Source: Flavobacteriales bacterium UBA5871
GTDB taxonomy: Bacteria; Bacteroidota; Bacteroidia; Flavobacteriales_D; Crocinitomicaceae
Direction of reading: 5' to 3'
Assembly: GCA_002432085.1 (NCBI GenBank)
Contig: DJFN01000057.1
Coordinates: 12,120-37,218 of the forward strand
DNA length: 25,099 bases
This document shows positions 16,934-23,951 of the stretch, in pieces. How positions within the stretch are numbered: position 1 is the stretch's first letter; each line of letters starts with the position of its first letter. A program made the translations under genes and the position numbers. The notes under the pieces are model-generated. The model worked only from the letters and a program-made list of their open reading frames with translations, made no database searches and was not told the DNA's origin.

Positions 16934-18235
16934 ATGAAGTACATTTTTCCGGTTTTTCTTGGGTGTTTGCTGTCTTTGCCGGGCTTTTCCCAGCTGGGGA
17001 AGAACCGCTATAAAATGGACGTCACGACCGTCTATAATCCGGATGAAAAAGTTTACACGTTCGATCTCGAAGGCAAAAAACAAGGCTTTTACTGGGGCGA
17101 TTCGCTCACTTCGGAAATGCCCCTGGGAAATGTGCGGTTCCGCGTTCGGAACAATACCGGTCAGATCGTCGCCATTACGCGCATGGATGCCAGCGACGGA
17201 CCGGTTTTATACCAGCCGTTGAAACGTCCCGAATACCTGATGCCGGATGAAATCCTGGAAATGCGTCCGGTGTTTGTACGCAAAGAAGGACCGTTCACCA
17301 AATCGCTGTATGTCGCCTATCAGAAAGGAACGGAGCAGAAAGAGCTCTACGTCGTTACGTGGGGAAATTTCCCTTTCTATGAAAGAACGGCTGAGAACGT
17401 TTCCAAAGAACCGGTCATAAAACCGAAAGACGAGCTGAAGGAATGCCGCATTACCGTGAAGCGTGGAAACAAGCAGCTGATCACCGATCAATGTGAAATG
17501 ATCCTCTGGCGACCTTCCGGACTGGAAACGATCAAACCCGTGGTGGATTCTGCCGAATACGCCTATTTCCCGGTGAAAGGAACGGAAAACGAAGTGTTCA
17601 AAGCGACCATCAATTCCCGTGACTTCGGGAGCATGGAAACGTGGGTGGTCATCAGCAGGGGAGACCGCTACGAAGAATTCGTCGGAACGGGCGAGTCGTA
17701 TTATTACGATGGCTACTGGCGAACGCGCTACGTTCCCGATAGCAGCCGCTATTTGCTGGAATTCAATCCGAAAGGCACTTCTTACGACAGCATCTGCGAT
17801 TCCATCCGAAAAGTGGCCGTTGCTGCGAAGATTCCGTTCGTTGCTATCGGAAAAGGCTGCTCGATGATACAGGTCGTCACAAATCCCTATGCCATTCTGC
17901 TGGAAAAGAAGCTGCTCGCCGGCCCGCATTCCATTCGCATGACGCCCTACGTCTGGCGTGAAGGCGATCAGAAACCCGCCCTGATGTGGAACGAATGCGA
18001 TGTGGTTTTCCACGACAGCGTTCCCGAATCCTGGGTGAACCGACAGTTCAAAGAGCTGGGAATCGTGCGGTTCTACAAAAACAAGCGCAACGAGAACAGC
18101 TATTCGATTTACTTCATTCACAGCGCCGATCTCGGCTATCAGCGCATCCTCGACGACCTGTGGCAAATGAAAGAAGTAGTACAGGTCAGACAGCACGTCG
18201 ATCAGGTAGCTGAAGGTTGGAAAGGCGACCGCTAG
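16934..18235 (+). CDS. Exported protein with DUF1573-like N-terminal domain, 433 aa
   Basis: A signal peptide (MKYIFPVFLGCLLSLPGFSQ) starts at 16934, followed by secreted-type sequence without membrane helices. Residues about 40-145 resemble DUF1573/Ig-like domains of Bacteroidota: PLGNVRFRVRNNTGQIVAIT, then a proline-rich turn, LMPDEILEM and a strand pattern ending LYVVTWGNF. The cysteines that many DUF1573 proteins show in the central loop (ASCGCT) are absent here (MDASDG). The remainder, residues 150-433, mixes strands and helices and is not recognised; it has a Tyr-rich stretch (GESYYYDGYWRTRY). The gene diverges from the haem-motif gene and is separated from the catalase gene by about 140 bases. 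Function unknown. Confidence 0.72.
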   Translation: MKYIFPVFLGCLLSLPGFSQLGKNRYKMDVTTVYNPDEKVYTFDLEGKKQGFYWGDSLTSEMPLGNVRFRVRNNTGQIVAITRMDASDGPVLYQPLKRPEYLMPDEILEMRPVFVRKEGPFTKSLYVAYQKGTEQKELYVVTWGNFPFYERTAENVSKEPVIKPKDELKECRITVKRGNKQLITDQCEMILWRPSGLETIKPVVDSAEYAYFPVKGTENEVFKATINSRDFGSMETWVVISRGDRYEEFVGTGESYYYDGYWRTRYVPDSSRYLLEFNPKGTSYDSICDSIRKVAVAAKIPFVAIGKGCSMIQVVTNPYAILLEKKLLAGPHSIRMTPYVWREGDQKPALMWNECDVVFHDSVPESWVNRQFKELGIVRFYKNKRNENSYSIYFIHSADLGYQRILDDLWQMKEVVQVRQHVDQVAEGWKGDR

Positions 18236-18284
18236 CTTCCAATCCGGTTTCCTCCTAAATAACCCTAAAAATGACTTCTCCGGC

Positions 18285-18316
18285 TTGGGACGGGCCCTTG
18301 CGTGGCTGTACCTTTC
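18285..18316 (+). promoter_or_regulatory. Bacteroidota-type promoter of the manganese catalase gene
   Basis: TTGG (18285-18288) and TACCTTTC (18309-18316) are separated by 20 bases and fit the TTTG/TAnnTTTG pattern apart from the last base. The catalase ATG is about 58 bases downstream, which leaves room for a leader containing the inverted repeat at 18317-18358. Confidence 0.45.
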
Positions 18317-18358
18317 GTTACGCCCGGATTCAATGATTCCGGCACACGAAAGCGTAAC
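18317..18358 (+). repeat. Interrupted inverted repeat in the catalase leader
   Basis: GTTACGCCCGGA (18317-18328) pairs with TCCGG (18338-18342) and, after a 9-base bulge, GCGTAAC (18352-18358). In RNA this would be a 12-bp stem with a one-sided bulge directly after the predicted -7 element. In DNA it could be an operator. No T-run follows, so it is not a terminator. Confidence 0.55.
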
Positions 18359-18374
18359 AATTAAATCCTGATAT

Positions 18375-19343
18375 ATGTTCTATCACGCAAAAGAATTACA
18401 GTTTAACGCGCGGGTTTCGGCGCCCGATCCGCGGTTTGCCCGACTGCTTCTGGAGCAGTTCGGTGGAGGAAACGGGGAGCTCAAGGCTGCTATGCAGTAT
18501 TTCGTACAAGCATTCGCCGTGAAGCAGGTCCATCCTGACAAGTACGACATGCTGATGGATATCGCCACGGAAGAGTTCAGCCACCTGGAAATCGTCGGTG
18601 CAACGATACAGATGTTGCTGAAAGGTGTGAACGGTGAGCTGAAAGATGCTGCCGATGCGGAAGAAATCAACATGCTGCTCGACGGAACGGAGAAAAAGGA
18701 AACTTACATCCACGACGCGATGATGAATCCGCATTTCTTCGTGCTGAGTGGTGGCGGACCGGTTGTTACCGACAGCAACGGCATTCCATGGTCGGGAAGC
18801 TACGTGAATGCGAACGGGGATCTGACGGTCGATCTGCGTTCCGATATGGCCGCCGAATCACGCGCCAAGATCGTTTACGAATACCTGATGCAGTATACCG
18901 ATGATCCCTATGTAAAAGAAACGCTCCGCTTCCTGATGACGCGCGAAGTAGCCCACTTCCAGATGTTCGAGGCGGCACTTGAAACCATTCAGCCGAATTT
19001 CCCGCCGGGAATCCTGGAAAGCGATCCGAAGCACAGCAATACCTACTTCAGCTTGTCGAACGGGGCGGAAGTGCGCGGACCGTGGAATGAAGGCAAAAGC
19101 TCGAAACTGGGCGAAGAATGGCAATACATCAACGATCCGCTTCGTCATGTGGAGAAAACAAACGGTCTCACGGATTGTGAGCCGAAGGGCACCGACCGCA
19201 CAGAAGACACCGTTCGCGAACACAATGAACAGCTGGCGGCCGAACGGAGCGGCGAGATCAAAGCGGCTGTTCCCAAAGAAGGCGAAACACAATGGAGCCA
19301 GTTCCCGGACAGTCCTTCGGGTAAGAAAAGTTCCCGCAAATAA
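18375..19343 (+). CDS. Manganese catalase, 322 aa
   Basis: The enzyme destroys hydrogen peroxide with a di-manganese centre in a four-helix bundle, in the cytoplasm. All five expected ligands are present: Glu35 (GGGNGELKAAMQYF), Glu67 and His70 (EEFSH), Glu161 (AAES) and Glu191/His194 (REVAH). The Glu161-to-His194 spacing of 33 equals that of the Lactobacillus plantarum enzyme (149-182). The bulk is typical; the last 60 residues are a polar tail rich in Glu, Lys and Ser, as in related bacterial enzymes. The start at 18375 gives the usual MFYHAKELQ opening. It converges on a dehydrogenase/SPW operon, a combination suggesting general stress defence. Confidence 0.96.
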   Translation: MFYHAKELQFNARVSAPDPRFARLLLEQFGGGNGELKAAMQYFVQAFAVKQVHPDKYDMLMDIATEEFSHLEIVGATIQMLLKGVNGELKDAADAEEINMLLDGTEKKETYIHDAMMNPHFFVLSGGGPVVTDSNGIPWSGSYVNANGDLTVDLRSDMAAESRAKIVYEYLMQYTDDPYVKETLRFLMTREVAHFQMFEAALETIQPNFPPGILESDPKHSNTYFSLSNGAEVRGPWNEGKSSKLGEEWQYINDPLRHVEKTNGLTDCEPKGTDRTEDTVREHNEQLAAERSGEIKAAVPKEGETQWSQFPDSPSGKKSSRK

Positions 19344-19373
19344 GAGACACCTGATCCCTATAATAAAAATAAG

Positions 19374-19401
19374 AACGGACGCTCGAAAGACGTCCGTTTT
19401 T
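19374..19401. terminator. Bidirectional terminator between catalase and dehydrogenase genes
   Basis: AACGGACG (19374-19381) and CGTCCGTT (19391-19398) form an 8-bp stem with a 9-base loop. TTTTT follows on the + strand, and on the minus strand the stem is followed by CTTATTTTTATTATA. It can therefore end both converging transcripts. Confidence 0.88.
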
Positions 19402-19420
19402 CGTTTGTGTGAAACATGAA

Positions 19421-20584
19421 TTAACCGAAAGGATCGAGGATCACTTTCACGCAATTGTCCTTTTTATCGTTAAACAGCTCGTAAGCTTTGGGGGCTTCGT
19501 TGAGCGGAAACCGGTGTGTGACAATGTCGTGGAGCACGATTCTGCCGTTGGTGACCAGCTGAACCAGCTCATCGATGTAATGATGAACGGGAACCTGCCC
19601 GCCGCGCATAATAATGCCTTTATCGAAGAACTGGTGCAGCGGGAAATTGTCGTATGGCAAGCCATAAACTCCTACAACCGTAACGATCCCGTTCCGGCGA
19701 ACCGCATCGAAACACATGCGGAGCGCGTTGATCGTTCCGCGTTCCATCTGGAAAACGTTGCCGATTTTTTCCCACACCGAGCGATCGGCTTCCATGCCCA
19801 CAGCATCGATGCAGACATCGGCGCCGCGGCCTTCGGTCATGGAACGGATTTTTTCGATCGCGTACTCGTCTTTTGCGTTGATGGTTTCCGTATGGCAAAC
19901 CCGGCGCGACATTTCCAGGCGGTATTCTTCCACATCGAGCGCAATAACTCTTTTGGCGCCCCGAAGCCAGGCCACTTTTTGTGCCATCAACCCGACAGGG
20001 CCGCATCCGAAAATGGCAACCGTTTCGCCGCCTTTGATTTGCGCCCAGTCAACCGCCGCATAGCCGGTAGGGAAGATATCGGTGAGGAACAGCAGCTGTT
20101 CGTCGGTAAAGCCTTCGGGAGCCAATCGCGGACCGATATCCGCATAAGGAACGCGCACGAACTGCGCCTGTCCGCCCTGGTAACCGCCGTAGAAATCGGT
20201 GTAACCGAACAAACCACCGCCTTTTCCTTTTGCCAGCTCACCTTCCGGACCGTAGAATTTTTCGTTCGAATGCTCGCAGTTGGTGTGAAAGCCGTGGTTG
20301 CAGAACCAGCAGCTTCCGCAGGCAATGGGAAACGGGACAATGACGCGATCGCTCTTTTTTAATTTGGTCACTCCGCTGCCGACTGCTTCGACTACACCCA
20401 TGAATTCATGACCGAGCACCATCGGCTTCGGCTGCGGGAACATACCGTTGAAAATGTGCAGGTCTGATCCGCAGATTGCGGTCGAAGTAACACGAATAAT
20501 GGCGTCGGTGGGCGCTTCGATCACCGGATCGGGAACCGTATCGACGCGCACATCTTTCGGTTTGTGGAAAAGAAGTGCTTTCAT
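19421..20584 (-). CDS. Zinc-dependent alcohol/formaldehyde dehydrogenase (MDR family), 387 aa
   Basis: It is a medium-chain dehydrogenase that oxidises alcohols or aldehydes with NAD. I start at MKALLFHKPKDV (20584), 8 bases after the SPW gene; a 44-codon upstream extension would lie inside that gene and lacks family character. Catalytic zinc ligands are Cys38 (AICGSDLH), His59/Glu60 (GHEF) and probably Asp169. Structural zinc ligands are Cys89, Cys92, Cys95 and Cys103. The nucleotide loop is GCGPVG (193-198), with ALD downstream, whose Asp favours NAD over NADP. The extended glycine-rich loop near residues 115-140 (KGKGGGLFGY) resembles the glutathione-independent formaldehyde dehydrogenase-like branch. 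The substrate is uncertain. It forms an operon with the SPW protein and converges on the manganese catalase. Confidence 0.92.
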   Translation of the reverse strand: MKALLFHKPKDVRVDTVPDPVIEAPTDAIIRVTSTAICGSDLHIFNGMFPQPKPMVLGHEFMGVVEAVGSGVTKLKKSDRVIVPFPIACGSCWFCNHGFHTNCEHSNEKFYGPEGELAKGKGGGLFGYTDFYGGYQGGQAQFVRVPYADIGPRLAPEGFTDEQLLFLTDIFPTGYAAVDWAQIKGGETVAIFGCGPVGLMAQKVAWLRGAKRVIALDVEEYRLEMSRRVCHTETINAKDEYAIEKIRSMTEGRGADVCIDAVGMEADRSVWEKIGNVFQMERGTINALRMCFDAVRRNGIVTVVGVYGLPYDNFPLHQFFDKGIIMRGGQVPVHHYIDELVQLVTNGRIVLHDIVTHRFPLNEAPKAYELFNDKKDNCVKVILDPFG

Positions 20585-20592
20585 ATAATGGT

Positions 20593-20970
20593 TTAATAGT
20601 TTACGATCGTCTTGCCGGGACCGGGCTGCGTGCTGGTAAGCATCGCCAGTAAAAACTGGATCAGACCAAGGATGAGGTGCGGCTTGTAAACCACTTCGTC
20701 GAAACCGAAAAGCCACGGTGACGCAGCCAGAAACAACCCGGTGAGCATGTCCAGTACCACATGGGTGCGCATGCTGAATACACGGAGCAGGCCGCCTTCG
20801 TAATCCGTCATGACACTACCGACCAGCAGCGCGATACCCAGCACGATGGGAATATACATAGCCGCGCCTCCCGTAGTAAAGCCAAACAGCCAAGGTGACG
20901 CGATCAGAAGAATTCCCCATGGATAGTCGAGAACTCCGTGCATTTTTGTTGAAATGATCTTCATAAGCAT
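20593..20970 (-). CDS. SPW-repeat membrane protein, 125 aa
   Basis: It contains two copies of the signature ASPWLFGF (SPW at residues 25-27 and 84-86), each starting a half of the protein that ends in a hydrophobic helix, giving about four membrane-spanning segments. This is the SPW repeat family (PF03779), whose molecular role is unknown. Two starts are possible: Met1 at 20970 and Met3 at 20964; the second gives the more usual MKIISTK opening. The dehydrogenase gene follows after 8 bases in the same operon. Proteins of this family are commonly found near stress genes, in keeping with the catalase opposite. Confidence 0.9.
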   Translation of the reverse strand: MLMKIISTKMHGVLDYPWGILLIASPWLFGFTTGGAAMYIPIVLGIALLVGSVMTDYEGGLLRVFSMRTHVVLDMLTGLFLAASPWLFGFDEVVYKPHLILGLIQFLLAMLTSTQPGPGKTIVNY

Positions 20971-20987
20971 TCAATTTGCGTGAAAAT

Positions 20988-20995
20988 CAAAGGTA
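20988..20995 (-). promoter_or_regulatory. Bacteroidota -7 element of the SPW/dehydrogenase operon
   Basis: The minus strand has TACCTTTG, a perfect TAnnTTTG, 17 bases before the first possible ATG. A TTG occurs 16 bases upstream of it, a little closer than usual for the -33 element. Confidence 0.55.
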
Positions 20996-21063
20996 GAGCC
21001 GCGTTCAGCCGCAAGCCGGCCGGCCTAACATTCTTTGGGAAAATCTGTGCTCACACTAAAACA

Positions 21064-21092
21064 TGAAGTGCCCGCCGCGGCGGGTTACTTCA
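21064..21092. repeat. GC-rich inverted repeat in spacer
   Basis: TGAAGT-g-CCCGCC (21064-21076) pairs with GGCGGG-tt-ACTTCA (21079-21092). It gives two 6-bp stems interrupted by one unpaired step around a GC centre. No T-run follows on the + strand. It could be a processing or mobile repeat element (REP-like), or a transcription barrier. Together with 21113-21135 it is the main content of the 287-base spacer at 20971-21257. Confidence 0.6.
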
Positions 21093-21112
21093 CGTCACAC
21101 TTGTCTGCTCTA

Positions 21113-21135
21113 CCTGTCGGTAGACAGACGACAGG
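21113..21135. repeat. Second inverted repeat in spacer
   Basis: CCTGTCG (21113-21119) and CGACAGG (21129-21135) form a 7-bp stem with a 9-base loop. Tandem-like CAGGCAGG and short CACAC / CAAACT repeats surround it. It lies 20 bases after the GC-rich palindrome and outside any gene I support. Confidence 0.55.
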
Positions 21136-21245
21136 CAGGCTCACACCCACACTCAAACTCAAACTGAAGACCGAAGACTGTTCACTGAAAACCGGATGTT
21201 GAAAAAGCCGTGATAAGTGGGAAACGAATTGCGGGTGGTAATTAC

Positions 21246-21253
21246 TACTTTTG
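21246..21253 (+). promoter_or_regulatory. -7 element of the epimerase/DAHP synthase operon, probably leaderless
   Basis: TACTTTTG matches TAnnTTTG exactly and ends only 4 bases before the ATG at 21258. Transcription would start at or next to the ATG, giving a leaderless or nearly leaderless mRNA. A TTG at 21229-21231 is a possible but short-spaced -33 element. Confidence 0.55.
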
Positions 21254-21257
21254 ACGC

Positions 21258-22259
21258 ATGAAAATATCGGCGTCCGTTTATTCCGACAAAAAACGCGATC
21301 TGGCAGCAACGATTGCCGATCTGGCGGATCACAAGGTGGATATGCTCCACGTTGATTGCAACGACGATCTGTCTGTTTTCGAAGACATTCGTCAGATCCG
21401 TGAGTGGACCAGCATTCCGATCGATCTGCACATCATTACCACGCAGCCGGAAAAATACTTCGACCTTTTGCGGAAGCATCCGGTGGAATACGTCACGTTC
21501 CAGCTCGAGGACCTTGAAAAGCCGTTGCAATTGCCGGCCGATATTCCCGGAAAGAAAGGACTGGCGATCATCACACCGACGCCGATCAATGCTTTCGACG
21601 ATTACGCGTCCTTCGATTTTATCCTGATCATGGCGACCATTCCGGGACAAAGCGGCGGCGTTTTCGATGCACTGAACTTTAAGAAGATCCGCGATTTCCG
21701 CAAAAAATATCCGCAAAAGCGCGTACACGTCGACGGTGGCGTGAACGGTGAAGTTTCTTTCATCCTGCGCAATATGGGCGTGTACTCGTCTGTTTCGGGC
21801 TCCTATCTGTTCAATGCGCCGAGCATCGGTCATGCGTTGATGGACCTGACGAAGCGGGAAGTCGATTCTCATTTCGAAGTAAAGGATTTCATGATTCCGC
21901 TCGAAGAATCTCCATCGATTCAGCTTGGCGACGCAACGTTTCATACCGTATTGGAGTCCATCGAGGAAGGTAAACTCGGATTTACGCTCATAATGGATCA
22001 AAAAAGACTGGTAGGACTTGTGTCAAACGCCGATGTGCGCAAAGCCATCCTCAAATTCGGACCCGAAGTATTCAACCAGCAGGTTGAGCAGTTCATGAAC
22101 CAACAACCTGTGGTTCTGAATGAAACAGCAACTGTAAACGGCATGCTGAAGCTCATTCGCTCCTTTGCTTTCCCGATTTCCTATCTTCCTGTGGTGAACG
22201 ATGCAGGCGAAGCGCGCGGAATTATTACCTTTGTGAACCTGATTAAGGGAGAACTATGA
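21258..22259 (+). CDS. Ribulose-phosphate 3-epimerase-like TIM barrel fused to a CBS-domain pair, 333 aa
   Basis: Residues 1-200 match ribulose-phosphate 3-epimerase, which interconverts ribulose 5-phosphate and xylulose 5-phosphate. The metal and catalytic residues are kept: His31 and Asp33 (LHVDC), His58 (DLHI) and Asp159 (VHVDGGVN). The phosphate-side loop reads PGQSGG instead of the usual PGFGGQ. Residues about 205-333 form two CBS domains (DFMIPLEESPS to VSNADVRKAI, then QFMNQQPVVL to ITFVNLIKG), which usually bind adenine nucleotides and regulate attached enzymes. The normal enzyme is about 220 residues and has no CBS pair. The stop overlaps the next gene by ATGA. Catalytic ability is likely from the residues; the exact sugar phosphate is uncertain. 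Confidence 0.85.
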   Translation: MKISASVYSDKKRDLAATIADLADHKVDMLHVDCNDDLSVFEDIRQIREWTSIPIDLHIITTQPEKYFDLLRKHPVEYVTFQLEDLEKPLQLPADIPGKKGLAIITPTPINAFDDYASFDFILIMATIPGQSGGVFDALNFKKIRDFRKKYPQKRVHVDGGVNGEVSFILRNMGVYSSVSGSYLFNAPSIGHALMDLTKREVDSHFEVKDFMIPLEESPSIQLGDATFHTVLESIEEGKLGFTLIMDQKRLVGLVSNADVRKAILKFGPEVFNQQVEQFMNQQPVVLNETATVNGMLKLIRSFAFPISYLPVVNDAGEARGIITFVNLIKGEL

Positions 22260-23254
22260 TCATACATCTGAAAGATACGGTGTCCGCTTCCGAAGCAGCG
22301 AAGCTTGCGGAAGATGTGAAGGCCTTCCACCTTGTTTCCAACGGAAAGAATGTACTGGTACTCGGCTCCGGCGTAAAGGAAGTTCCTGCGTCGATCGAGG
22401 ACAAAACAGCCGAACACTGGGTTTTCCCGAACGATATGCAGCTCGCAGCCAGAAGCTACCGCAATGAAACACGTACCGTGAAAGTCGGAAACGTGAGCAT
22501 CGGTGGCAATACGGGCAATACATTGATTATCTCCGGTCCGTGCTCGGTTGAGTCGGAAGAGCAGATCCGTCAGTCGGCAGCGCTGCTTAAAGCCAACGGA
22601 CTGACTTCCCTTCGCGGAGGTTGTTATAAGCCACGTACAAGTCCTTACAGCTTCCAAGGAATGGGACTCGAAGGTTTGAAACTCCTGGCGAAAATGCGGG
22701 AGGAATTCGGATTCACGGTTGTGACCGAGGCCCGTGACGCTACTCACATCGACGAAATCATCGAGCATGCGGATGTGATCCAGGTCGGAGCGAAAGCTAT
22801 GTACGATCAGGGAATTCTGCGTGCTTGTGCCAAAACACAGAAAACGGTGCTGATCAAGCGCGGTTTCGGAACGACTTTGCAGGAATTTGTACAGGCAGCC
22901 GAATTCGTGCTTTCCGGTGGAAATGAAAACGTTCTGCTGTGCGAGCGCGGTATCCGTACGTTCGAAACCGGAACGCGTTTCACACTCGACCTTTGCGGTG
23001 TGGAATGGCTGAAGCATTACACGAATCTGCCGGTTGTGCTCGACCCGAGCCACGCGATGGGGTATGCTTACGGTGTTGCCGGACTGACCCGTGCCTGCGT
23101 TGCGCTGGGCGTCGACGGATTGCTCGTTGAAGTCCATCCGAACCCGAAAGTAGCCAAATCGGATGCTTCACAACAGCTCGATCACGCACAATTCGAAGCT
23201 TTGCTTTCATCCATTAAACCGATTGCACAAACCGTTGGTTATAACATTGTTTAA
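22256..23254 (+). CDS. aroF: 3-deoxy-7-phosphoheptulonate (DAHP) synthase, type I-beta, 332 aa
   Basis: It joins phosphoenolpyruvate and erythrose 4-phosphate, the first step of the shikimate pathway. Residues 1-75 form the ferredoxin-like regulatory domain seen in Thermotoga maritima DAHP synthase, where it senses aromatic amino acids. The barrel carries GPCSVES (94-100), GGCYKPRTSPYSFQG (121-135), KRGFGTT and DPSHA. The four metal ligands Cys96, His266, Glu292 and Asp303 all sit exactly six residues before those of the T. maritima enzyme (102, 272, 298, 309). The KPRTS motif marks DAHP rather than KDO8P synthase. A Cys replaces the usual Ala in the RGGA block. Genes on both sides overlap (ATGA before, TAATG after), indicating co-translation. 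Confidence 0.93.
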   Translation: MIIHLKDTVSASEAAKLAEDVKAFHLVSNGKNVLVLGSGVKEVPASIEDKTAEHWVFPNDMQLAARSYRNETRTVKVGNVSIGGNTGNTLIISGPCSVESEEQIRQSAALLKANGLTSLRGGCYKPRTSPYSFQGMGLEGLKLLAKMREEFGFTVVTEARDATHIDEIIEHADVIQVGAKAMYDQGILRACAKTQKTVLIKRGFGTTLQEFVQAAEFVLSGGNENVLLCERGIRTFETGTRFTLDLCGVEWLKHYTNLPVVLDPSHAMGYAYGVAGLTRACVALGVDGLLVEVHPNPKVAKSDASQQLDHAQFEALLSSIKPIAQTVGYNIV

Positions 23255-23949
23255 TGCAGTTTCTTGAACAAAATATCAAAGGTCTGTGCGCGAAATTCGG
23301 CGTGGATTTTTACCAGTTGCTGAATGATTTCCAGGTCGACAGCGTAGGAGAGCTTTCTCTGCTTGACCTCGAAGCGTTCGCGGAAGAAAACGAAGTGGAT
23401 CTGTACACGCTGCTCTACAAGCCGTTGTTCCTTCCTGATCACCTGAAGCCGAAAATCGCGAAGATTAAAATGCTGATCCTTGATGTAGACGGCGTGATGA
23501 CCGATGCAGGCATGTATTACACGGAATCCGGCGATCAGATCAAGAAATACAACGCCAAAGACGGTCGTGCGATCATCGAAGCGCAGAAAGCCGGTCTGAA
23601 GATCGGGATCATCTCTTCGGCGTTTACGGACCAGATGGTAATGCATCGTGCCAAAACCCTGAAGATCGAACGCGTATACGTGGGTGAGAAATCCAAGCTG
23701 GAAGTGCTGGATGTTTGGTGCAAAGAGCTGGGAATCGGTCACGACGAAGTGGCCATGATCGGAGACGACATCAACGATTTTTCCGTTATGGATGTAGTTG
23801 GTGTCCGGTTCTGCCCGGCCGATGCCGTTCAGGTAGTGAAACACAAAGTGGACATCGTATTGAACCTCAAGGGAGGAGAAGGCTGTGTGCGCGAAATGAT
23901 TGATAATTATTTATTGGAGCGACCGCTTGGAAGCTCCGAAATCGTATAA
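23254..23949 (+). CDS. KdsC-like HAD phosphatase with N-terminal extension, 231 aa
   Basis: Residues 72-225 are a capless C0-type HAD phosphatase like KdsC, which removes phosphate from 3-deoxy-octulosonate 8-phosphate. The site has DVDGV (nucleophile Asp77, acid Asp79), a Ser pair at 121-122, Lys148 (EKSKLE) and GDDINDF (171-175). Where KdsC normally has an ITGR-type sequence, this protein reads ISSAFT, so the Arg is missing. About 70 extra N-terminal residues are helical, and the LEAFAEENEVDLYTLLYKP part faintly recalls an XRE-type helix pair. The substrate is uncertain: with a DAHP synthase next door it may act on another 3-deoxy sugar acid phosphate. It starts inside the DAHP synthase stop (TAATG) and ends 2 bases before the next gene. 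Confidence 0.83.
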   Translation: MQFLEQNIKGLCAKFGVDFYQLLNDFQVDSVGELSLLDLEAFAEENEVDLYTLLYKPLFLPDHLKPKIAKIKMLILDVDGVMTDAGMYYTESGDQIKKYNAKDGRAIIEAQKAGLKIGIISSAFTDQMVMHRAKTLKIERVYVGEKSKLEVLDVWCKELGIGHDEVAMIGDDINDFSVMDVVGVRFCPADAVQVVKHKVDIVLNLKGGEGCVREMIDNYLLERPLGSSEIV

Positions 23950-23951
23950 AC

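Noticed and set aside
17207..18196. Long minus-strand reading frame opposite the DUF1573-like gene
   Set aside because: It mirrors codon positions of a gene with signal peptide and domain character, and its own translation shows no recognisable motif. The same applies to minus-strand frames at 4023-4694, 22181-23137, 23251-23844 and 23967-24761.
20585..20716. 44-codon N-terminal extension of the dehydrogenase
   Set aside because: It lies within the SPW gene and has no MDR-family character; MKALLFHKPKDV is the normal family start.
21085..21309. Small minus-strand gene in the spacer before the epimerase gene
   Set aside because: It covers the palindromes and short repeats, runs into the epimerase start, and its translation is low in complexity.
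22256..23254. KDO8P synthase (KdsA)
   Set aside because: The KPRTSPYSFQG motif, the N-terminal ferredoxin-like domain and the metal ligand spacing all match type I-beta DAHP synthase.
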